The notes: generated from the letters alone by a model not told the origin. Positions 26,819-36,012 are shown, counted from the stretch's first letter. The stretch is DNA of 64,000 nt from Mongoliimonas terrestris (GCF_001927285.1 NZ_MSIG01000012.1:91712-155711); one strand, 5' to 3'. Numbers and translations are program-made.

Positions 26819-27718
26819 ATGTTCCGTCTCGCCCACCTGTCCGATCCCCACATCGGCCCGCTGCCGGCCGCCTCGGTCGCCGACCTCGCGTCGAAGCGGC
26901 TCCTCGGCTACATCAACTGGCACCGCAACCGCGCGGTCGCCATGCGGGGCGACCTGCTCGCCCGCCTGATCGACGCCGTGAAGGCGGACGGGCCGGACCA
27001 CGTGGCGGTCACCGGCGATCTCGTCAACATCGCCCTGCCCGCCGAGTTGGAACCTGCCAGCCGCTTCCTGCAGTCCATCGGCCCCGGCGCCGACGTCTCG
27101 GTCGTACCCGGCAACCACGATGCCTACGTGCCGGGCGCCCTCGTCCGCTGCACCGAAGCCTGGCGGCCCTACATGCAGGGCGACGACGACCGCGGCGCGC
27201 CGTCCTGGCCCTTCGTGCGCCGCCGCGGTCCGATTGCGATCGTCGGCGTGTCCACGGCGCGCGCGTCCGGACCCTTCATGGCCACCGGCCACGTGTCGGT
27301 GCCCCAGGCCACGCTTCTCGCCGAACGGCTGGAGGCGCTCGGACGCGAGGGGCTCTGCCGGGTGGTGCTCATCCACCATCCGCCGATCCGCGGCTCCACC
27401 GAATGGCACAAGCGCCTGATCGGCGGCAGCCGGGTGCGGACGGCCATTCGCCAGAGCGGCGCCGAACTGGTGCTGCACGGCCATACTCATCTGGCAACCC
27501 GGATGGAACTGGATGGCCCGAACGGTCCGGTGCCGGTGGTCGGTGTCCCGTCGGCCAGCCAGGAGCCCTCCGGGCCGAAGCCCGGGTCCGGCTACAACCT
27601 CTTCACCATCGAGCGCCAGGACGCGGGCTGGGCGATCAACCAGATCGAGCACCGCATCCTCAGGCCCGGCGGCCCGTTCGAGCGGCTGGGTGAAAGCCGG
27701 TGGATGATCCGGGTCTGA
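26819..27718 (+). CDS. Calcineurin-like metallophosphoesterase
   Basis: The 299-residue protein has the five metal-binding motifs in order: LSDPHIG (Asp9, His11), TGDLVN, PGNHDAY, LIHHPP and LHGHTH. These coordinate a di-metal centre of phosphodiesterases such as the CpdA and class III cyclic-nucleotide type. The substrate cannot be fixed from sequence. It has no signal peptide. It is convergent with the hypothetical tail-anchored protein, with 23 bp between stops. Confidence 0.9.
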   Translation: MFRLAHLSDPHIGPLPAASVADLASKRLLGYINWHRNRAVAMRGDLLARLIDAVKADGPDHVAVTGDLVNIALPAELEPASRFLQSIGPGADVSVVPGNHDAYVPGALVRCTEAWRPYMQGDDDRGAPSWPFVRRRGPIAIVGVSTARASGPFMATGHVSVPQATLLAERLEALGREGLCRVVLIHHPPIRGSTEWHKRLIGGSRVRTAIRQSGAELVLHGHTHLATRMELDGPNGPVPVVGVPSASQEPSGPKPGSGYNLFTIERQDAGWAINQIEHRILRPGGPFERLGESRWMIRV

Positions 27719-27719
27719 C

Positions 27720-27739
27720 GACCCCTGTCATCCAGGGTC
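27720..27739. terminator. Short hairpin between convergent genes
   Basis: GACCCCTG and CAGGGTC can pair over 7 bp with one bulged C, in the 23-bp gap between stops at 27718 and 27742. It has no clear U-tract. Bidirectional termination is suggested by position only. Confidence 0.3.
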
Positions 27740-27741
27740 GG

Positions 27742-28350
27742 TCAGGTCATCAGCCACGCATAGGCGAACAGACCGAAGACGCCCGCCGACAGGCCGAACA
27801 GGAAGGCGATCAGTCCCCAGATCAGGGACGACCCGCCGCGCGCGGGCTCCGCGTCGCGTCCGCCGGCCACCGCCTGTCCGCGCGGCACGGGGCCTGAAGC
27901 AGCGGAGGCCATCTTGCGCAGCAGGAAGTCGCTTTCAAGCGCCCGCTCGCGCTCCACGGTGCGCTCGGCCATATAGTCGGTCACCTGGTCGGCCATGGCC
28001 TGCAGATCGGCGGTCTCGTGGAGCACCGTCCGGCCAAGGCGCGTGTCCTTCAGCAGGCGATAGGTACGCCGGTCGCGCCCGATCACCACGTGGGTGGTCG
28101 GATCGACCCAGAGGCGCGGCGGCGTGCCGGTGTCGACCCGGCAGATGAAGAACACGTCGTCGGTCGGCACCTCGCCGAACACGCCGGCCAGTTCGTCCGC
28201 CAACATGCCGAGCCGTGCGCGCTCGGCGTCATGGAGATCCGCCACGGAGTCCAGGCGCTCCGTCTCGGCGGTTCTGACCCGGCGGACCGCATCCGTCAGC
28301 CTGCGCACTTTCGGCGCCCCGGTTCCACTGCCGAGCTGCTCGCTCATCAC
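27742..28350 (-). CDS. Tail-anchored hypothetical protein, about 202 aa
   Basis: I do not recognise a named family. The protein is mostly soluble and charged, with a central WVDPTTHVVIGRDRRTYRLL strand-rich region and a helix-forming stretch around TVERERALESDFLLRKM. One C-terminal membrane helix (LIWGLIAFLFGLSAGVFGLF, then AYAWLMT) ends the chain, so it should be inserted post-translationally with its N-domain in the cytosol. The first two codons are both ATG, and either could be the start. It is convergent with the metallophosphoesterase. Confidence 0.72.
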   Translation of the reverse strand: MMSEQLGSGTGAPKVRRLTDAVRRVRTAETERLDSVADLHDAERARLGMLADELAGVFGEVPTDDVFFICRVDTGTPPRLWVDPTTHVVIGRDRRTYRLLKDTRLGRTVLHETADLQAMADQVTDYMAERTVERERALESDFLLRKMASAASGPVPRGQAVAGGRDAEPARGGSSLIWGLIAFLFGLSAGVFGLFAYAWLMT

Positions 28351-28541
28351 TCAACTCCCGAACCCCGTCTGAGGCCGCGGCCATGATCCGTCGTGCGCCG
28401 GTCGCAACCGTTCGCCCGCCGACGGCGTCACGCAGCAGCCTTGATGAACGAAAGATTAACGGATCGGTTCGGCTTTTTTAAGTCGCCGAGCGACGCATGC
28501 CGCAGGAATCCATCGCGCGTGCGTCGGCGGACCGGCACGCC

Positions 28542-29291
28542 TCAGCGCGGTCTGTTGCGCACCACCCCGGCTTGGATGTCCGTGTAGCTGAGGTGGATGA
28601 TGCTGGAAATCAGCGTCCGCGCCAGATGCGCGTCGCCCGCCCGGATCGCGTCCAGCACGACGGCGTGGGAGGCCACTAAGTCCCGGAACGCCGTGTCCTG
28701 GGCCGTCGGGTCCAGCTTCGGTTCCCAGGACAGCGACAACCGCATCACCGATTCGATCAGGGTGCCGAGCGACCGGAGCAGCGGATTGCCGGCCGCGTCC
28801 AGAACGGCCTCGTGGAAGGTCAGGATGCCTTCGATCATGTGGTCGCGCGTGGAGGAGCGCTCCATCATCAGGATGGCCTTCTCCATGGTCGCCAGGTGGC
28901 GATCGGCCCGCCGGTCGGCGGCGAAGGCGGCCGCCTCCGGTTCCACCAGCAGCCTCAGCTCGAACAGCGACTTCAGGAAGACCTCGTTCACCGGCTCGGT
29001 CAGATGCCAGGCCAGCACTTCGTGGTCGAGGATGTTCCACTGGCCGCGCGGCCGGACCCTGGTGCCGATCTTGGGGCGTGAGTTGGTCAGCCCCTTGGCC
29101 GCCAGGATGCGGAAGGCCTCGCGAACCGCCGTCCGCGACACCCTGAACCGCTCCGCCAGCGCGACTTCGGTCGGCAGCAGCGCGCCCTCCTGATAGTCGC
29201 CCCGCACGATCTGCTGACCGATGGCATGGGCGATCTGTTCATGGAGGTTCCGCCTCACCCGTCCCGAAGGCACCCCGTCGCTGAAGTACAT
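28542..29291 (-). CDS. GntR-family (FadR subfamily) transcriptional regulator
   Basis: The 249-residue protein has an N-terminal winged helix (LLPTEVALAERFRVSRTAVR, about residues 39-58) and a C-terminal all-helical FCD effector domain, whose metal-binding region includes FHEAVLDAAGNP and the later SHAVVLDAI. FCD regulators typically sense sugar acids or other carboxylates. It is followed on the same strand by nothing and preceded by the Gfo/Idh/MocA dehydrogenase and the sugar importer genes, which are plausible targets. Its own upstream region holds a dyad TGCC-tatac-GGCA. Confidence 0.9.
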   Translation of the reverse strand: MYFSDGVPSGRVRRNLHEQIAHAIGQQIVRGDYQEGALLPTEVALAERFRVSRTAVREAFRILAAKGLTNSRPKIGTRVRPRGQWNILDHEVLAWHLTEPVNEVFLKSLFELRLLVEPEAAAFAADRRADRHLATMEKAILMMERSSTRDHMIEGILTFHEAVLDAAGNPLLRSLGTLIESVMRLSLSWEPKLDPTAQDTAFRDLVASHAVVLDAIRAGDAHLARTLISSIIHLSYTDIQAGVVRNRPR

Positions 29292-29706
29292 CGCCCGTGT
29301 CTGCCCCTTCTCGCGGCTCCCGACGACGCCACGCCGCAGATGCGGTGGGCGCCGTCCGCGACGTATGCGTTGCTTATGCGCATGTTTCGCAGTGGAAAAT
29401 TACGGAAGGCTCGCGAAAATGCAACCAGCCAGAGGTCCTGCTTTACCGGAAGGACAAGGGCGAAGCGGCGCCAAAACTGTCAATAATGCCTATACGGCAC
29501 AATCAATAAACGGTTGCAACTCCATGAATTTCCGGACGCTTTGGCCCCCGGAGCGACATTGTCGCCCGGCGTTCCATGTCGGATTTTTTTTCGAGGGTTG
29601 AAGGTGTCGCAGGCTGCGGGAAACGCACCTCGATCGAACTTGGCGCAGAACCGTGCAGGTATAGCCGCTCTCGATTCGGCGAACGGGAGCGCCGCTGTGG
29701 TGGATT
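29292..29706. other. 415-bp intergenic region upstream of the GntR regulator
   Basis: No gene is supported. The region has lower GC than its surroundings between about 29380 and 29520 and should hold the regulator's promoter. It contains a dyad at 29487-29499, a small hairpin GCGAC-att-GTCGC at 29553-29565, and an eight-T run at about 29584-29591 on the plus strand. Confidence 0.5.
29487..29499. promoter_or_regulatory. Candidate GntR-type operator
   Basis: TGCC-TATAC-GGCA is an odd-spaced dyad, about 195 bp upstream of the GntR gene. FadR-subfamily regulators often bind such short dyads in their own promoters. The match to any specific consensus is only general. Confidence 0.3.
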
Positions 29707-30729
29707 TCACCGGCCCTTCTCTGTCAGATCCACCCATCCGGCAGCGGTTTCCGACGCGAAGACGGCGTCCAGGATCCGCATCATGCGGACCGTATCGGAA
29801 GGCCCGTAAGGCAGCACGGCCTCCTCCCGGATGGCCTTGGCGAAGGCCTCGCCCTGCAACCCATACTGGTCCGATCGCGGCAGGATCATTAGTTCCGCGC
29901 CCTCGTCCCCGAGATAGTTCCCATCGTAAAATTTCAGCACCGTTTCTTCGCCCTGCGGCGCATTGAACGGGATCAGCACCTCCACCCTGCCCTTGGTGCC
30001 GACCACGGTCACCCGCTGGTGCGGCGTGCACTGGGTGCCGACCGTAAAGGTCAGGTGCCGCCCGTCGCCGAAGTCGATGAGCGCGCTCGTCAGCCGGTCG
30101 GTGCCGAACGTCGGGTCGCGGTCCACCAGCGAGACCAGCCGGGTCGGCTCCGCGTCGAGCACGAAGCGGGAGACCACGATCGGGTAGCAGCCGATGTCGA
30201 GGGCCGCGCCGCCGCCGGTCTCCGGCTTGTTGCGGATGTTGCCGGGATCCGCGTTGGCGTAGCTGAACCAGGCCTGCACGCCCACCGGGCTGCCGATCCG
30301 GCCGGTCCGCACCATGTCCCGCACGGCGATCCACTGCGGATGGAAACGCACCATGAAGGCTTCCAGGTAAACGATGCCCGCCGGCAACGCGAGCAGCCGC
30401 TCCGCGTCGGCCGCGTTCATGCCGCCCGGCTTTTCCGAAAGCACGTGCTTGCCCGCCGCGGCCGCCTGCAGCGACAGGTCCACGTGGCTGTCGTTCGGCG
30501 TCGGGATGTAGACCGCCTCGATGGTCGGGTCCGCCAGGAGCGCCTCGTAGGAGCCGAAGGAGGCCGGAATCCCGAGCGCTGCCGCCGTCGCCGCCGCCCT
30601 TTCGGCATCGCGCGAGGCGAGCGCCGCCACCTCCAGCCAGGGCGTGGTCCGGAAGCCCGGGATCACCTTCTCGCGGGCGATCTTGGCGGTGGAGAGAATA
30701 CCGATGCGAACGGGGCGGACGGGGGCCAT
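29707..30729 (-). CDS. Gfo/Idh/MocA-family NAD(P)-dependent oxidoreductase
   Basis: The 340-residue protein has an N-terminal Rossmann fold (RIGILSTAKIAREKVIPGF, about residues 8-26), the family's catalytic SEKPGG motif near residue 98, and a C-terminal alpha/beta domain with GAALDIGCYPIV containing the expected Asp. Such enzymes oxidise or epimerise sugars, inositols or sugar acids. Its position downstream of a sugar ABC importer on the same strand suggests it acts on the imported sugar, though a terminator lies between them. Confidence 0.9.
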   Translation of the reverse strand: MAPVRPVRIGILSTAKIAREKVIPGFRTTPWLEVAALASRDAERAAATAAALGIPASFGSYEALLADPTIEAVYIPTPNDSHVDLSLQAAAAGKHVLSEKPGGMNAADAERLLALPAGIVYLEAFMVRFHPQWIAVRDMVRTGRIGSPVGVQAWFSYANADPGNIRNKPETGGGAALDIGCYPIVVSRFVLDAEPTRLVSLVDRDPTFGTDRLTSALIDFGDGRHLTFTVGTQCTPHQRVTVVGTKGRVEVLIPFNAPQGEETVLKFYDGNYLGDEGAELMILPRSDQYGLQGEAFAKAIREEAVLPYGPSDTVRMMRILDAVFASETAAGWVDLTEKGR

Positions 30730-30840
30730 GGGGTGCCTCTTGCGGGTCTGGGTCGGGCCGGATCCCCCGGTTCTACAAGCCCGTCGGCCTCACCGCCATC
30801 TTGTCGAATCACGCGCCGCCCGCGCACGGCCACGCCAGAG

Positions 30841-30870
30841 AAAACGCCGCCCGGCTTGCACCGGGCGGCG
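30841..30870 (-). terminator. Intrinsic terminator of the sugar ABC operon
   Basis: CGCCGCCCGG (30845-30854) and CCGGGCGGCG (30861-30870) form a perfect 10-bp stem with a 6-base loop. On the minus strand it is followed by TTTTC. It lies 70 bp beyond the stop of the binding-protein gene, so it ends that operon before the dehydrogenase gene. Confidence 0.8.
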
Positions 30871-30888
30871 ATATCCGTCTCATCCGCC

Positions 30889-30923
30889 ACCGTCAGGGTC
30901 CGCGAGACCCGACCCTGACGAGG
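30889..30923. repeat. Degenerate REP-like element (family A relative)
   Basis: CGTCAGGGTC (30891-30900) and GACCCTGACG (30911-30920) form a perfect 10-bp dyad whose head CGTCA, inner GGTCCGCGA and tail GACGAGG resemble family A arms. It is the second hairpin after the sugar operon. Confidence 0.5.
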
Positions 30924-30939
30924 ACAAAGGACTGCGACT

Positions 30940-31881
30940 TCAGCTGCGCGGGGCGGTCCAGCCCTTGTACTCGCCGATGTTGTCGCGGGTGACGAGGGTG
31001 GAGGGCAGCAGCGTCACGGTTTCCGCCGGCTTCTCGCCGTTGAGCAGCTTGGCGCCGATCTCGGTGGCGAGCTGCGCCATCGCATAGGGGTCCTGGCTCG
31101 CCGAGGCGTGGATCATCGGCGAGTTCGGGTCCTTCAGCGACGCCTCGATGTCCGGCGCGCCGTCCACGGAGGTGATGATGATCTCGTTTCGGCCGAGCTG
31201 CTTGGCCGCCAGATCCGTGCCGATCGCCTGCGGGTCGTTGATGGCGAAGATCGCGTCCACTTCCTGGAAGCGGGTCAGGTGACCCTGCGCCACCGCCAGA
31301 CCGCCGTCGCGCGAGCCCTTGCCGTCCTGGTCCGACGACAGCACCTCGATGCCGGACGCCTTCTCGAACACGCTCTTGCAGCCGTTGACGCGATCAATCA
31401 CCGCAGAGACTTGCGGGCCGTTCTGGATGATCACTTTGCCCTGGCCGTTCAGCTTGTCCACGATGTACTGGCAGGCGATCTCGCCGGCCTGGACGTTGTT
31501 CGTGGTCACGGTGGCGTCGGCGCCCTTGGCGGCGGTGTCCACGGCGACGACGATGATGCCGGCCGCCTGGGCGCGCTTGATCGCGGGCTCGATGGCGTTC
31601 GGGTCGCCCGGGTTGAGAAGGATCAGGTCGACGCCGGCGGCGATGAAGTTGTCGATCTGGGTGAACTGCTTGTTGAGGTCGTAGTCGTAGCCGACCGTCA
31701 GCACTTCCGCGTTCGGGTTGATTTCCTTGGCCTTGGCGGTCGCGCCGTCGGCCAGGGCCACGAAGAACGGGTTGCCCATGGAGCCGAGCGAGATGCCGAT
31801 CTTGTTCAGGTCCTTGGCGGCGGCGGCGCCGGTCATCGCCAGGGCGGCGACGGCGGCGAGAAGAATGGTCTTGGACGTCAT
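30940..31881 (-). CDS. Sugar ABC transporter substrate-binding protein (CUT2, RbsB-like)
   Basis: The 313-residue precursor has a signal peptide of about 22 residues (MTSKTILLAAVAALAMTGAA, then AA) and a type I periplasmic-binding fold (KIGISLGSMGNPFFVALADG, GVDLILLNPGDPNAIEPAIK). This is the pattern of ribose, xylose and fructose binders of the CUT2 class. The start at 31881 has a strong GGAGGAG. Upstream in-frame codons to 32013 cross a hairpin and are not coding. The exact sugar is not decidable from sequence. Confidence 0.93.
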   Translation of the reverse strand: MTSKTILLAAVAALAMTGAAAAKDLNKIGISLGSMGNPFFVALADGATAKAKEINPNAEVLTVGYDYDLNKQFTQIDNFIAAGVDLILLNPGDPNAIEPAIKRAQAAGIIVVAVDTAAKGADATVTTNNVQAGEIACQYIVDKLNGQGKVIIQNGPQVSAVIDRVNGCKSVFEKASGIEVLSSDQDGKGSRDGGLAVAQGHLTRFQEVDAIFAINDPQAIGTDLAAKQLGRNEIIITSVDGAPDIEASLKDPNSPMIHASASQDPYAMAQLATEIGAKLLNGEKPAETVTLLPSTLVTRDNIGEYKGWTAPRS

Positions 31882-32012
31882 GAGCTTGATCTCCTCCTGG
31901 GTGATATCCGCCGGTTCCTGATTCCACTCGCGGACCGGCGGTTTCTCCGATCCGGCGCCCGCCCCCTCATCCCTTAAGGGTCGCGGTCGCCGGTTTCTCC
32001 CGGGGCAGGCCA

Positions 32013-32106
32013 CCGGGGGCGACGGGTTCCACCCGTCTCCCCCGGGCGGCCGCCCGAGCCTTTGGCGGACGGCAGAGGCCGTCCGGCCGGGGCGGCCGAA
32101 GCCGCC
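32013..32106 (-). other. Three tandem hairpins between permease and binding-protein genes
   Basis: Hairpin 1 is 32013-32045 (CCGGGGG-c-GACGGGT, loop TCC, ACCCGTC-t-CCCCCGG). Hairpin 2 is 32066-32085 (CGGACGGC, AGAG, GCCGTCCG). Hairpin 3 is 32091-32106, which reads GGCGGC-TTCG-GCCGCC on the minus strand, a UUCG tetraloop. None has a U-tract. They occupy the 243-bp gap and look like mRNA-stabilising or processing elements that could raise binding-protein levels above the membrane subunits. Confidence 0.65.
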
Positions 32107-32124
32107 CGGAATGTCAGCGGCCCG

Positions 32125-33135
32125 TCAGGTGCGGGCCGAACCCTTGGTCCGGTAGCGGTCGAGCGCCACCGCGCCGATGATCACCAGGCCCTTGATGATG
32201 TACTGCCAGATGTCGCTGACGCCGGTGAGGATCAGCCCGTTGGTCAGCACCGCGATGATCAGCGCGCCGATCAGCGTGCCCCAGATCGACCCGATGCCGC
32301 CGACGAAGGACGTGCCGCCGAGGATCACCGCCGCGATGGCGTCGAGCTCGTAGCTCTGGCCGAGCTGCAGGCCGTTGGCCGCGTAGAGCCGGGCCGCGCT
32401 CATCACGCCGCCAAGGCCGGCCATCAGGCCCGAGAAGCCATAGACGAAGAGGAGCACCGCCCACACCTTGATGCCGGAGAGCCGCGCCGCGTCCGGGTTG
32501 CCGCCGACCGCGTAGATGTGCACGCCGAGCACCGTCCGCCGGAGGATGAACCACGAGACCAGGATGGTCGCGAAGGCGATCACCACCAGCCACGGCACCC
32601 CGAACAGCGTCCCGTTGCCGATGAAGGCGAACGGCAGGTTGGAGTTGAACACCGTGGTGTCGTTGCCGAGGAGGCGCGCGACGCCGCGCACCGCGGTCAG
32701 CGCGCCCAATGTCACGATGAAGGGTGGCAGCTTCACGAAGGCGATCAGCGCCCCGTTGACGAGGCCGAACAGGAGGCCGATGGCGAGCGCGAACGGGATG
32801 CCCAGCATGCCGGCTTCCGGGATCAGCGAGCCGATCACCGCGCCCATGGCCGCCGCCGCCAGGATGGAGCCCACCGACAGGTCGATGCCGCCGGTCAGGA
32901 TCACCATGGTCATGCCGGCCGCCAGCACGATGTTGATGGCCGCCTGCTGGGCGACGATCGAGAGGTTCTGGCCCGACATGAAGCGCCCGGTCATCGCTTC
33001 GAACGCGATCGCCAGGATGATCAGCACCGGCAGCATGCCGACAGTGCGGATGATGGTCTGGATCCGCATCTTGCGGGCGGCGGCGGCGCGGTCGGCCCCG
33101 CCGGTGCCGGTAGCGGTTGTGGTCTGGTCGGCCAT
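32125..33135 (-). CDS. Sugar ABC transporter permease (CUT2, RbsC-like)
   Basis: The 336-residue integral membrane protein has the AI-2E/ribose permease signature (GMTMVILTGGIDLSVGSILA, then GALTAVRGVARLL and GGTSFVGGIGSIWGTLIGAL) and about eight to ten helices. The start at 33135 has GGAGCT upstream. A much longer in-frame ORF would extend back through the ATPase gene and is not coding. It follows the ATPase by 53 bp on the same strand. It should form a homodimer with the double-NBD ATPase. Confidence 0.93.
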   Translation of the reverse strand: MADQTTTATGTGGADRAAAARKMRIQTIIRTVGMLPVLIILAIAFEAMTGRFMSGQNLSIVAQQAAINIVLAAGMTMVILTGGIDLSVGSILAAAAMGAVIGSLIPEAGMLGIPFALAIGLLFGLVNGALIAFVKLPPFIVTLGALTAVRGVARLLGNDTTVFNSNLPFAFIGNGTLFGVPWLVVIAFATILVSWFILRRTVLGVHIYAVGGNPDAARLSGIKVWAVLLFVYGFSGLMAGLGGVMSAARLYAANGLQLGQSYELDAIAAVILGGTSFVGGIGSIWGTLIGALIIAVLTNGLILTGVSDIWQYIIKGLVIIGAVALDRYRTKGSART

Positions 33136-33188
33136 CGGGCGAGCTCCATGGAGATCCGCGGTCGGGGGCGGATGTCGGGACGAAAGGG

Positions 33189-34733
33189 TCAGGGGTGGGC
33201 AGCCCGGGGCGCGGTGGCGGCCCCGGTGGCGTAGGCGATGATGGTCTCCTGGGTGGCCGGCGTGCCCGAGGCGCCGCCGACTTCGCCGGCGATATGCCCC
33301 TCGCGCATCACCAGCACCCGGTCGGCGATGCCCACCACCTCGGGCAGTTCCGACGAGATCACGATCACGCCGACGCCGGATTTGGCGAGATCGTCGATGA
33401 TCCGGTAGATCTCCGACTTGGCGCCGATGTCGACGCCGCGGGTCGGCTCGTCGAGGATCAGCACTTTCGGCCGCGTCTCCAGGAGGCGCGAGAGCAGCAC
33501 CTTCTGCTGGTTGCCGCCGGAGAGCGACCCCACTTCCACCTGCGGCCCGGCCACCCGGATCGACAGGGAGCGGATGCCCTCCGCCGCCCGCTCGCGCGCC
33601 TTGCCCCGGTCGAGGATGCCGAACAGGCGGGCATCGCGGCCGATCACCCCGAGGTTGATGTTGTCGGCCACCGACATGTCGAGGAAGAGGCCCTGCCCCT
33701 TGCGGTCCTCGGTGAGGTAGACGAGCCCGGCGTTGATGGCGTCCTGCGGCGTTCGCGGGTCGATCGGCTTGCCCATCAGGGTGATGGTGCCGCTCGCGCG
33801 CACCTCCGCCCCGTAGATCAGCCGGGCAAGCTCCGTCCGCCCCGATCCGACGAGGCCGGCGATGCCCAGCACCTCGCCCTGGTGCAGCTCGAACGAGCAC
33901 GGCTTCACCCGCCCGCCGTCGCCGACGCCGTCCACCTTCAGGATCACCGGCCCGCGGCTGCCGTGGGCGTCGTGGTCCTTCTTGTAGAACTTGGAGAGGT
34001 CGCGGCCGACCATCATCTTGACGAGCGCCTCGGCGCTGAGGTCGCTGCGCGCCAGCGTGCCCACGTAGGAGCCGTCCCGCAGCACCGAGCAGCGGTCGGA
34101 AAGCTCATACACCTCCGCCATCCGGTGCGAGATGTAGATGATGGCGAGCCCCTCCCGGCGCAGCTGCCGGATCAGGTCGAACAGGCGGTCCGTCTCGCGG
34201 CTGGAAAGCGCCGTCGTGGGCTCGTCCATCACCAGGATGCGGGCGTTGGCGTGGATGGCGCGGGCGATCTCCACCAGCTGCCGCTCGGCGATGGAGAGGT
34301 CCTGCACCAGCGTGGAGGGTCCGAACCCGGCGCCCAGCCGGTCGAGCACCGATCGGCAGCCCTCCTTCATGGCCTTGCGGTCCACCTGGCCGCCGGCCTT
34401 CGCCTCGCGGCCGAGATAGATGTTCTCCGCCACGCTGAGGTTGGGCGCGAGCGCCAGCTCCTGGTAGATCACCGCCACGCCGAGCTGCTTGGCGGAGAGC
34501 GGCCCGTCGATGGTCACCGGCCGGCCTTCCACCCGGATCTCGCCGCCCGGGTCCGCCGTGTAGGCGCCGGAGAGGATCTTCATGAGCGTCGACTTGCCGG
34601 CGCCGTTCTCCCCCATCAGCGCGTGCACCTCGCCCGGATAGACGGTGAGGTCCACGCCGGCGAGCGCACGCACGCCCGGAAAGGTCTTGGAGATGCCGCG
34701 CATTTCCAGGATGGGCGCCTTATTCGGCTGCAT
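33189..34733 (-). CDS. Sugar ABC transporter ATP-binding protein with two NBDs (CUT2, RbsA/MglA-like)
   Basis: The 514-residue protein contains two nucleotide-binding domains. The first has Walker A GENGAGKST at residues 41-49 and Walker B ILVMDEPTTALS. The second has the degenerate P-loop GLVGSGRTE, signature LSGGNQQK and VLILDEPTRGVD, as is normal for CUT2 ATPases. Its start lies within the last 14 bp of the ROK regulator gene, so the two are translationally linked and the regulator is likely part of the same operon. Confidence 0.94.
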   Translation of the reverse strand: MQPNKAPILEMRGISKTFPGVRALAGVDLTVYPGEVHALMGENGAGKSTLMKILSGAYTADPGGEIRVEGRPVTIDGPLSAKQLGVAVIYQELALAPNLSVAENIYLGREAKAGGQVDRKAMKEGCRSVLDRLGAGFGPSTLVQDLSIAERQLVEIARAIHANARILVMDEPTTALSSRETDRLFDLIRQLRREGLAIIYISHRMAEVYELSDRCSVLRDGSYVGTLARSDLSAEALVKMMVGRDLSKFYKKDHDAHGSRGPVILKVDGVGDGGRVKPCSFELHQGEVLGIAGLVGSGRTELARLIYGAEVRASGTITLMGKPIDPRTPQDAINAGLVYLTEDRKGQGLFLDMSVADNINLGVIGRDARLFGILDRGKARERAAEGIRSLSIRVAGPQVEVGSLSGGNQQKVLLSRLLETRPKVLILDEPTRGVDIGAKSEIYRIIDDLAKSGVGVIVISSELPEVVGIADRVLVMREGHIAGEVGGASGTPATQETIIAYATGAATAPRAAHP

Positions 34734-36012
34734 GGGTCGTCTCCCGGATGGATCCGGCGGCCCCGGTCAGGATCGAGGACCGCGGAGAGAAGTTGAAGAA
34801 GAGCGGCAGCGTGGCGGCCCCGAGCGCGCCCGCGTCCGGCCCGAACGAGCCGCGGAAGAACAGCGGCCGGCGCACGCTCTCCGGGCTCGCCAGGTCGATC
34901 GCCCGGTCGAGATCCTCGATCAGGTCGTCGAGGAGGCCGCCGTCCACGTCCGCGTCGATCACCACGTGCGGCATGTCGATGAGCGACACCACCGACATCA
35001 GCGCCGGCACCAGCGCCGCCACGCAGTCGTCGATCCACTCGGCCACCGCCTGCGGTCGGGGCCGGCGCGCCAACACCGCCGACACCTCCTTCAGGCTGTT
35101 CGCCGCGATGCCGTGCCAGGCCAGATGCCGCTTCAGCGCCGTCAGCGACGCGCGGGTGAGCAGCACGTCGAAGGCCCGCGTCGGCGCCGGCGCGGAGGCG
35201 AGCCGCGAGCCCGGCACCGGCATCATGGCGATGTCGCCGGCGTTGCCCGCCACCCCGTGCACGCAGTCGCCCGCCATCACCAGGCCGCCGCCGATGGCGC
35301 CGCCGATGAATACGTAGAGGAAATCGTCGATCTGCCGGCCCTTGCCGTAGAAGAGTTCGGCGATGGCGGCCGCGTTGCCGTCGTTCTCGGCAAACACCGT
35401 CTGGCCAGTCGCCCGGCCGAGGGCGAGGGCGAAGTCGTAGTCGTCCCAGAGCTTGAAGGACGACGACGGCAGCTCCAGTTCGCGCAACCAGCTGCCGAGG
35501 TTGTAGGGCTGCGCCACCCCGATGCCGGAGAGCCGGCCGCGCTCGCCCGCCGGCACCTCGGCCAGCAGGCTTTCGATATCGTCGAGCACCAGCTCCAGCA
35601 CCTCGTCCGGCGCCGGCAGCACCCGGTCGTGGCCGCGATGGGCGAGGATGCGCCCGCCGAAATCCACCCGCACCACCTCGATGCCCACCCGGTCGAGCCG
35701 CACCCCGATCGCAAAGGCGCCGGTCGGGTCGAGCGTCAGCATGGTGGCCGGCTGCCCGCGCTGCCCCTCGCGCTTCTTGCCCACGTCGCGGACGAGCCCT
35801 TGCGCCTCCAGGTCCCGGATGATTCCGCCGACCGCATTGTTGGTCAGCCCCGCCGCCCGCGCCAGATCGGCCTTCGACGCTTCGCCGAGCCGGCGCAGCG
35901 CCTGCAGCACGATCCGTTCGTTGAAATGGCGAAGCTGGGCCGAATTCGACCCCTGCCCCGTCCGCGTGATGCGAACCGGCACGACATGCTCCTCCCAGAG
36001 CGGCGCGCTCAC
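34720..36012 (-). CDS. ROK-family transcriptional regulator
   Basis: The 430-residue protein has an N-terminal winged helix-turn-helix (QALRRLGEASKADLARAAGL, then TNNAVGGIIRDLEAQGLVRD) and a C-terminal ROK sugar-binding domain (AFAIGVRLDRVGIEVVRVDF, FAENDGNAAAIAELFYG). It lacks the CXCGXXGC zinc motif, as several regulators do. It is the first gene of the ABC importer operon and overlaps the ATPase gene by 14 bp. By family it represses the transport genes and is released by the imported sugar or its phosphate. Confidence 0.92.
   Translation of the reverse strand: MSAPLWEEHVVPVRITRTGQGSNSAQLRHFNERIVLQALRRLGEASKADLARAAGLTNNAVGGIIRDLEAQGLVRDVGKKREGQRGQPATMLTLDPTGAFAIGVRLDRVGIEVVRVDFGGRILAHRGHDRVLPAPDEVLELVLDDIESLLAEVPAGERGRLSGIGVAQPYNLGSWLRELELPSSSFKLWDDYDFALALGRATGQTVFAENDGNAAAIAELFYGKGRQIDDFLYVFIGGAIGGGLVMAGDCVHGVAGNAGDIAMMPVPGSRLASAPAPTRAFDVLLTRASLTALKRHLAWHGIAANSLKEVSAVLARRPRPQAVAEWIDDCVAALVPALMSVVSLIDMPHVVIDADVDGGLLDDLIEDLDRAIDLASPESVRRPLFFRGSFGPDAGALGAATLPLFFNFSPRSSILTGAAGSIRETTHAAE

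Noticed and set aside
30940..32013. Naming the importer as a fructose (Frc) system
   Set aside because: Gene order resembles frc clusters, but the binding-protein sequence as read does not support a specific sugar.
32125..33900. Permease with a 255-residue N-terminal extension
   Set aside because: The extension is out-of-frame ATPase sequence. The ATG at 33135 has a ribosome site and gives normal permease length.
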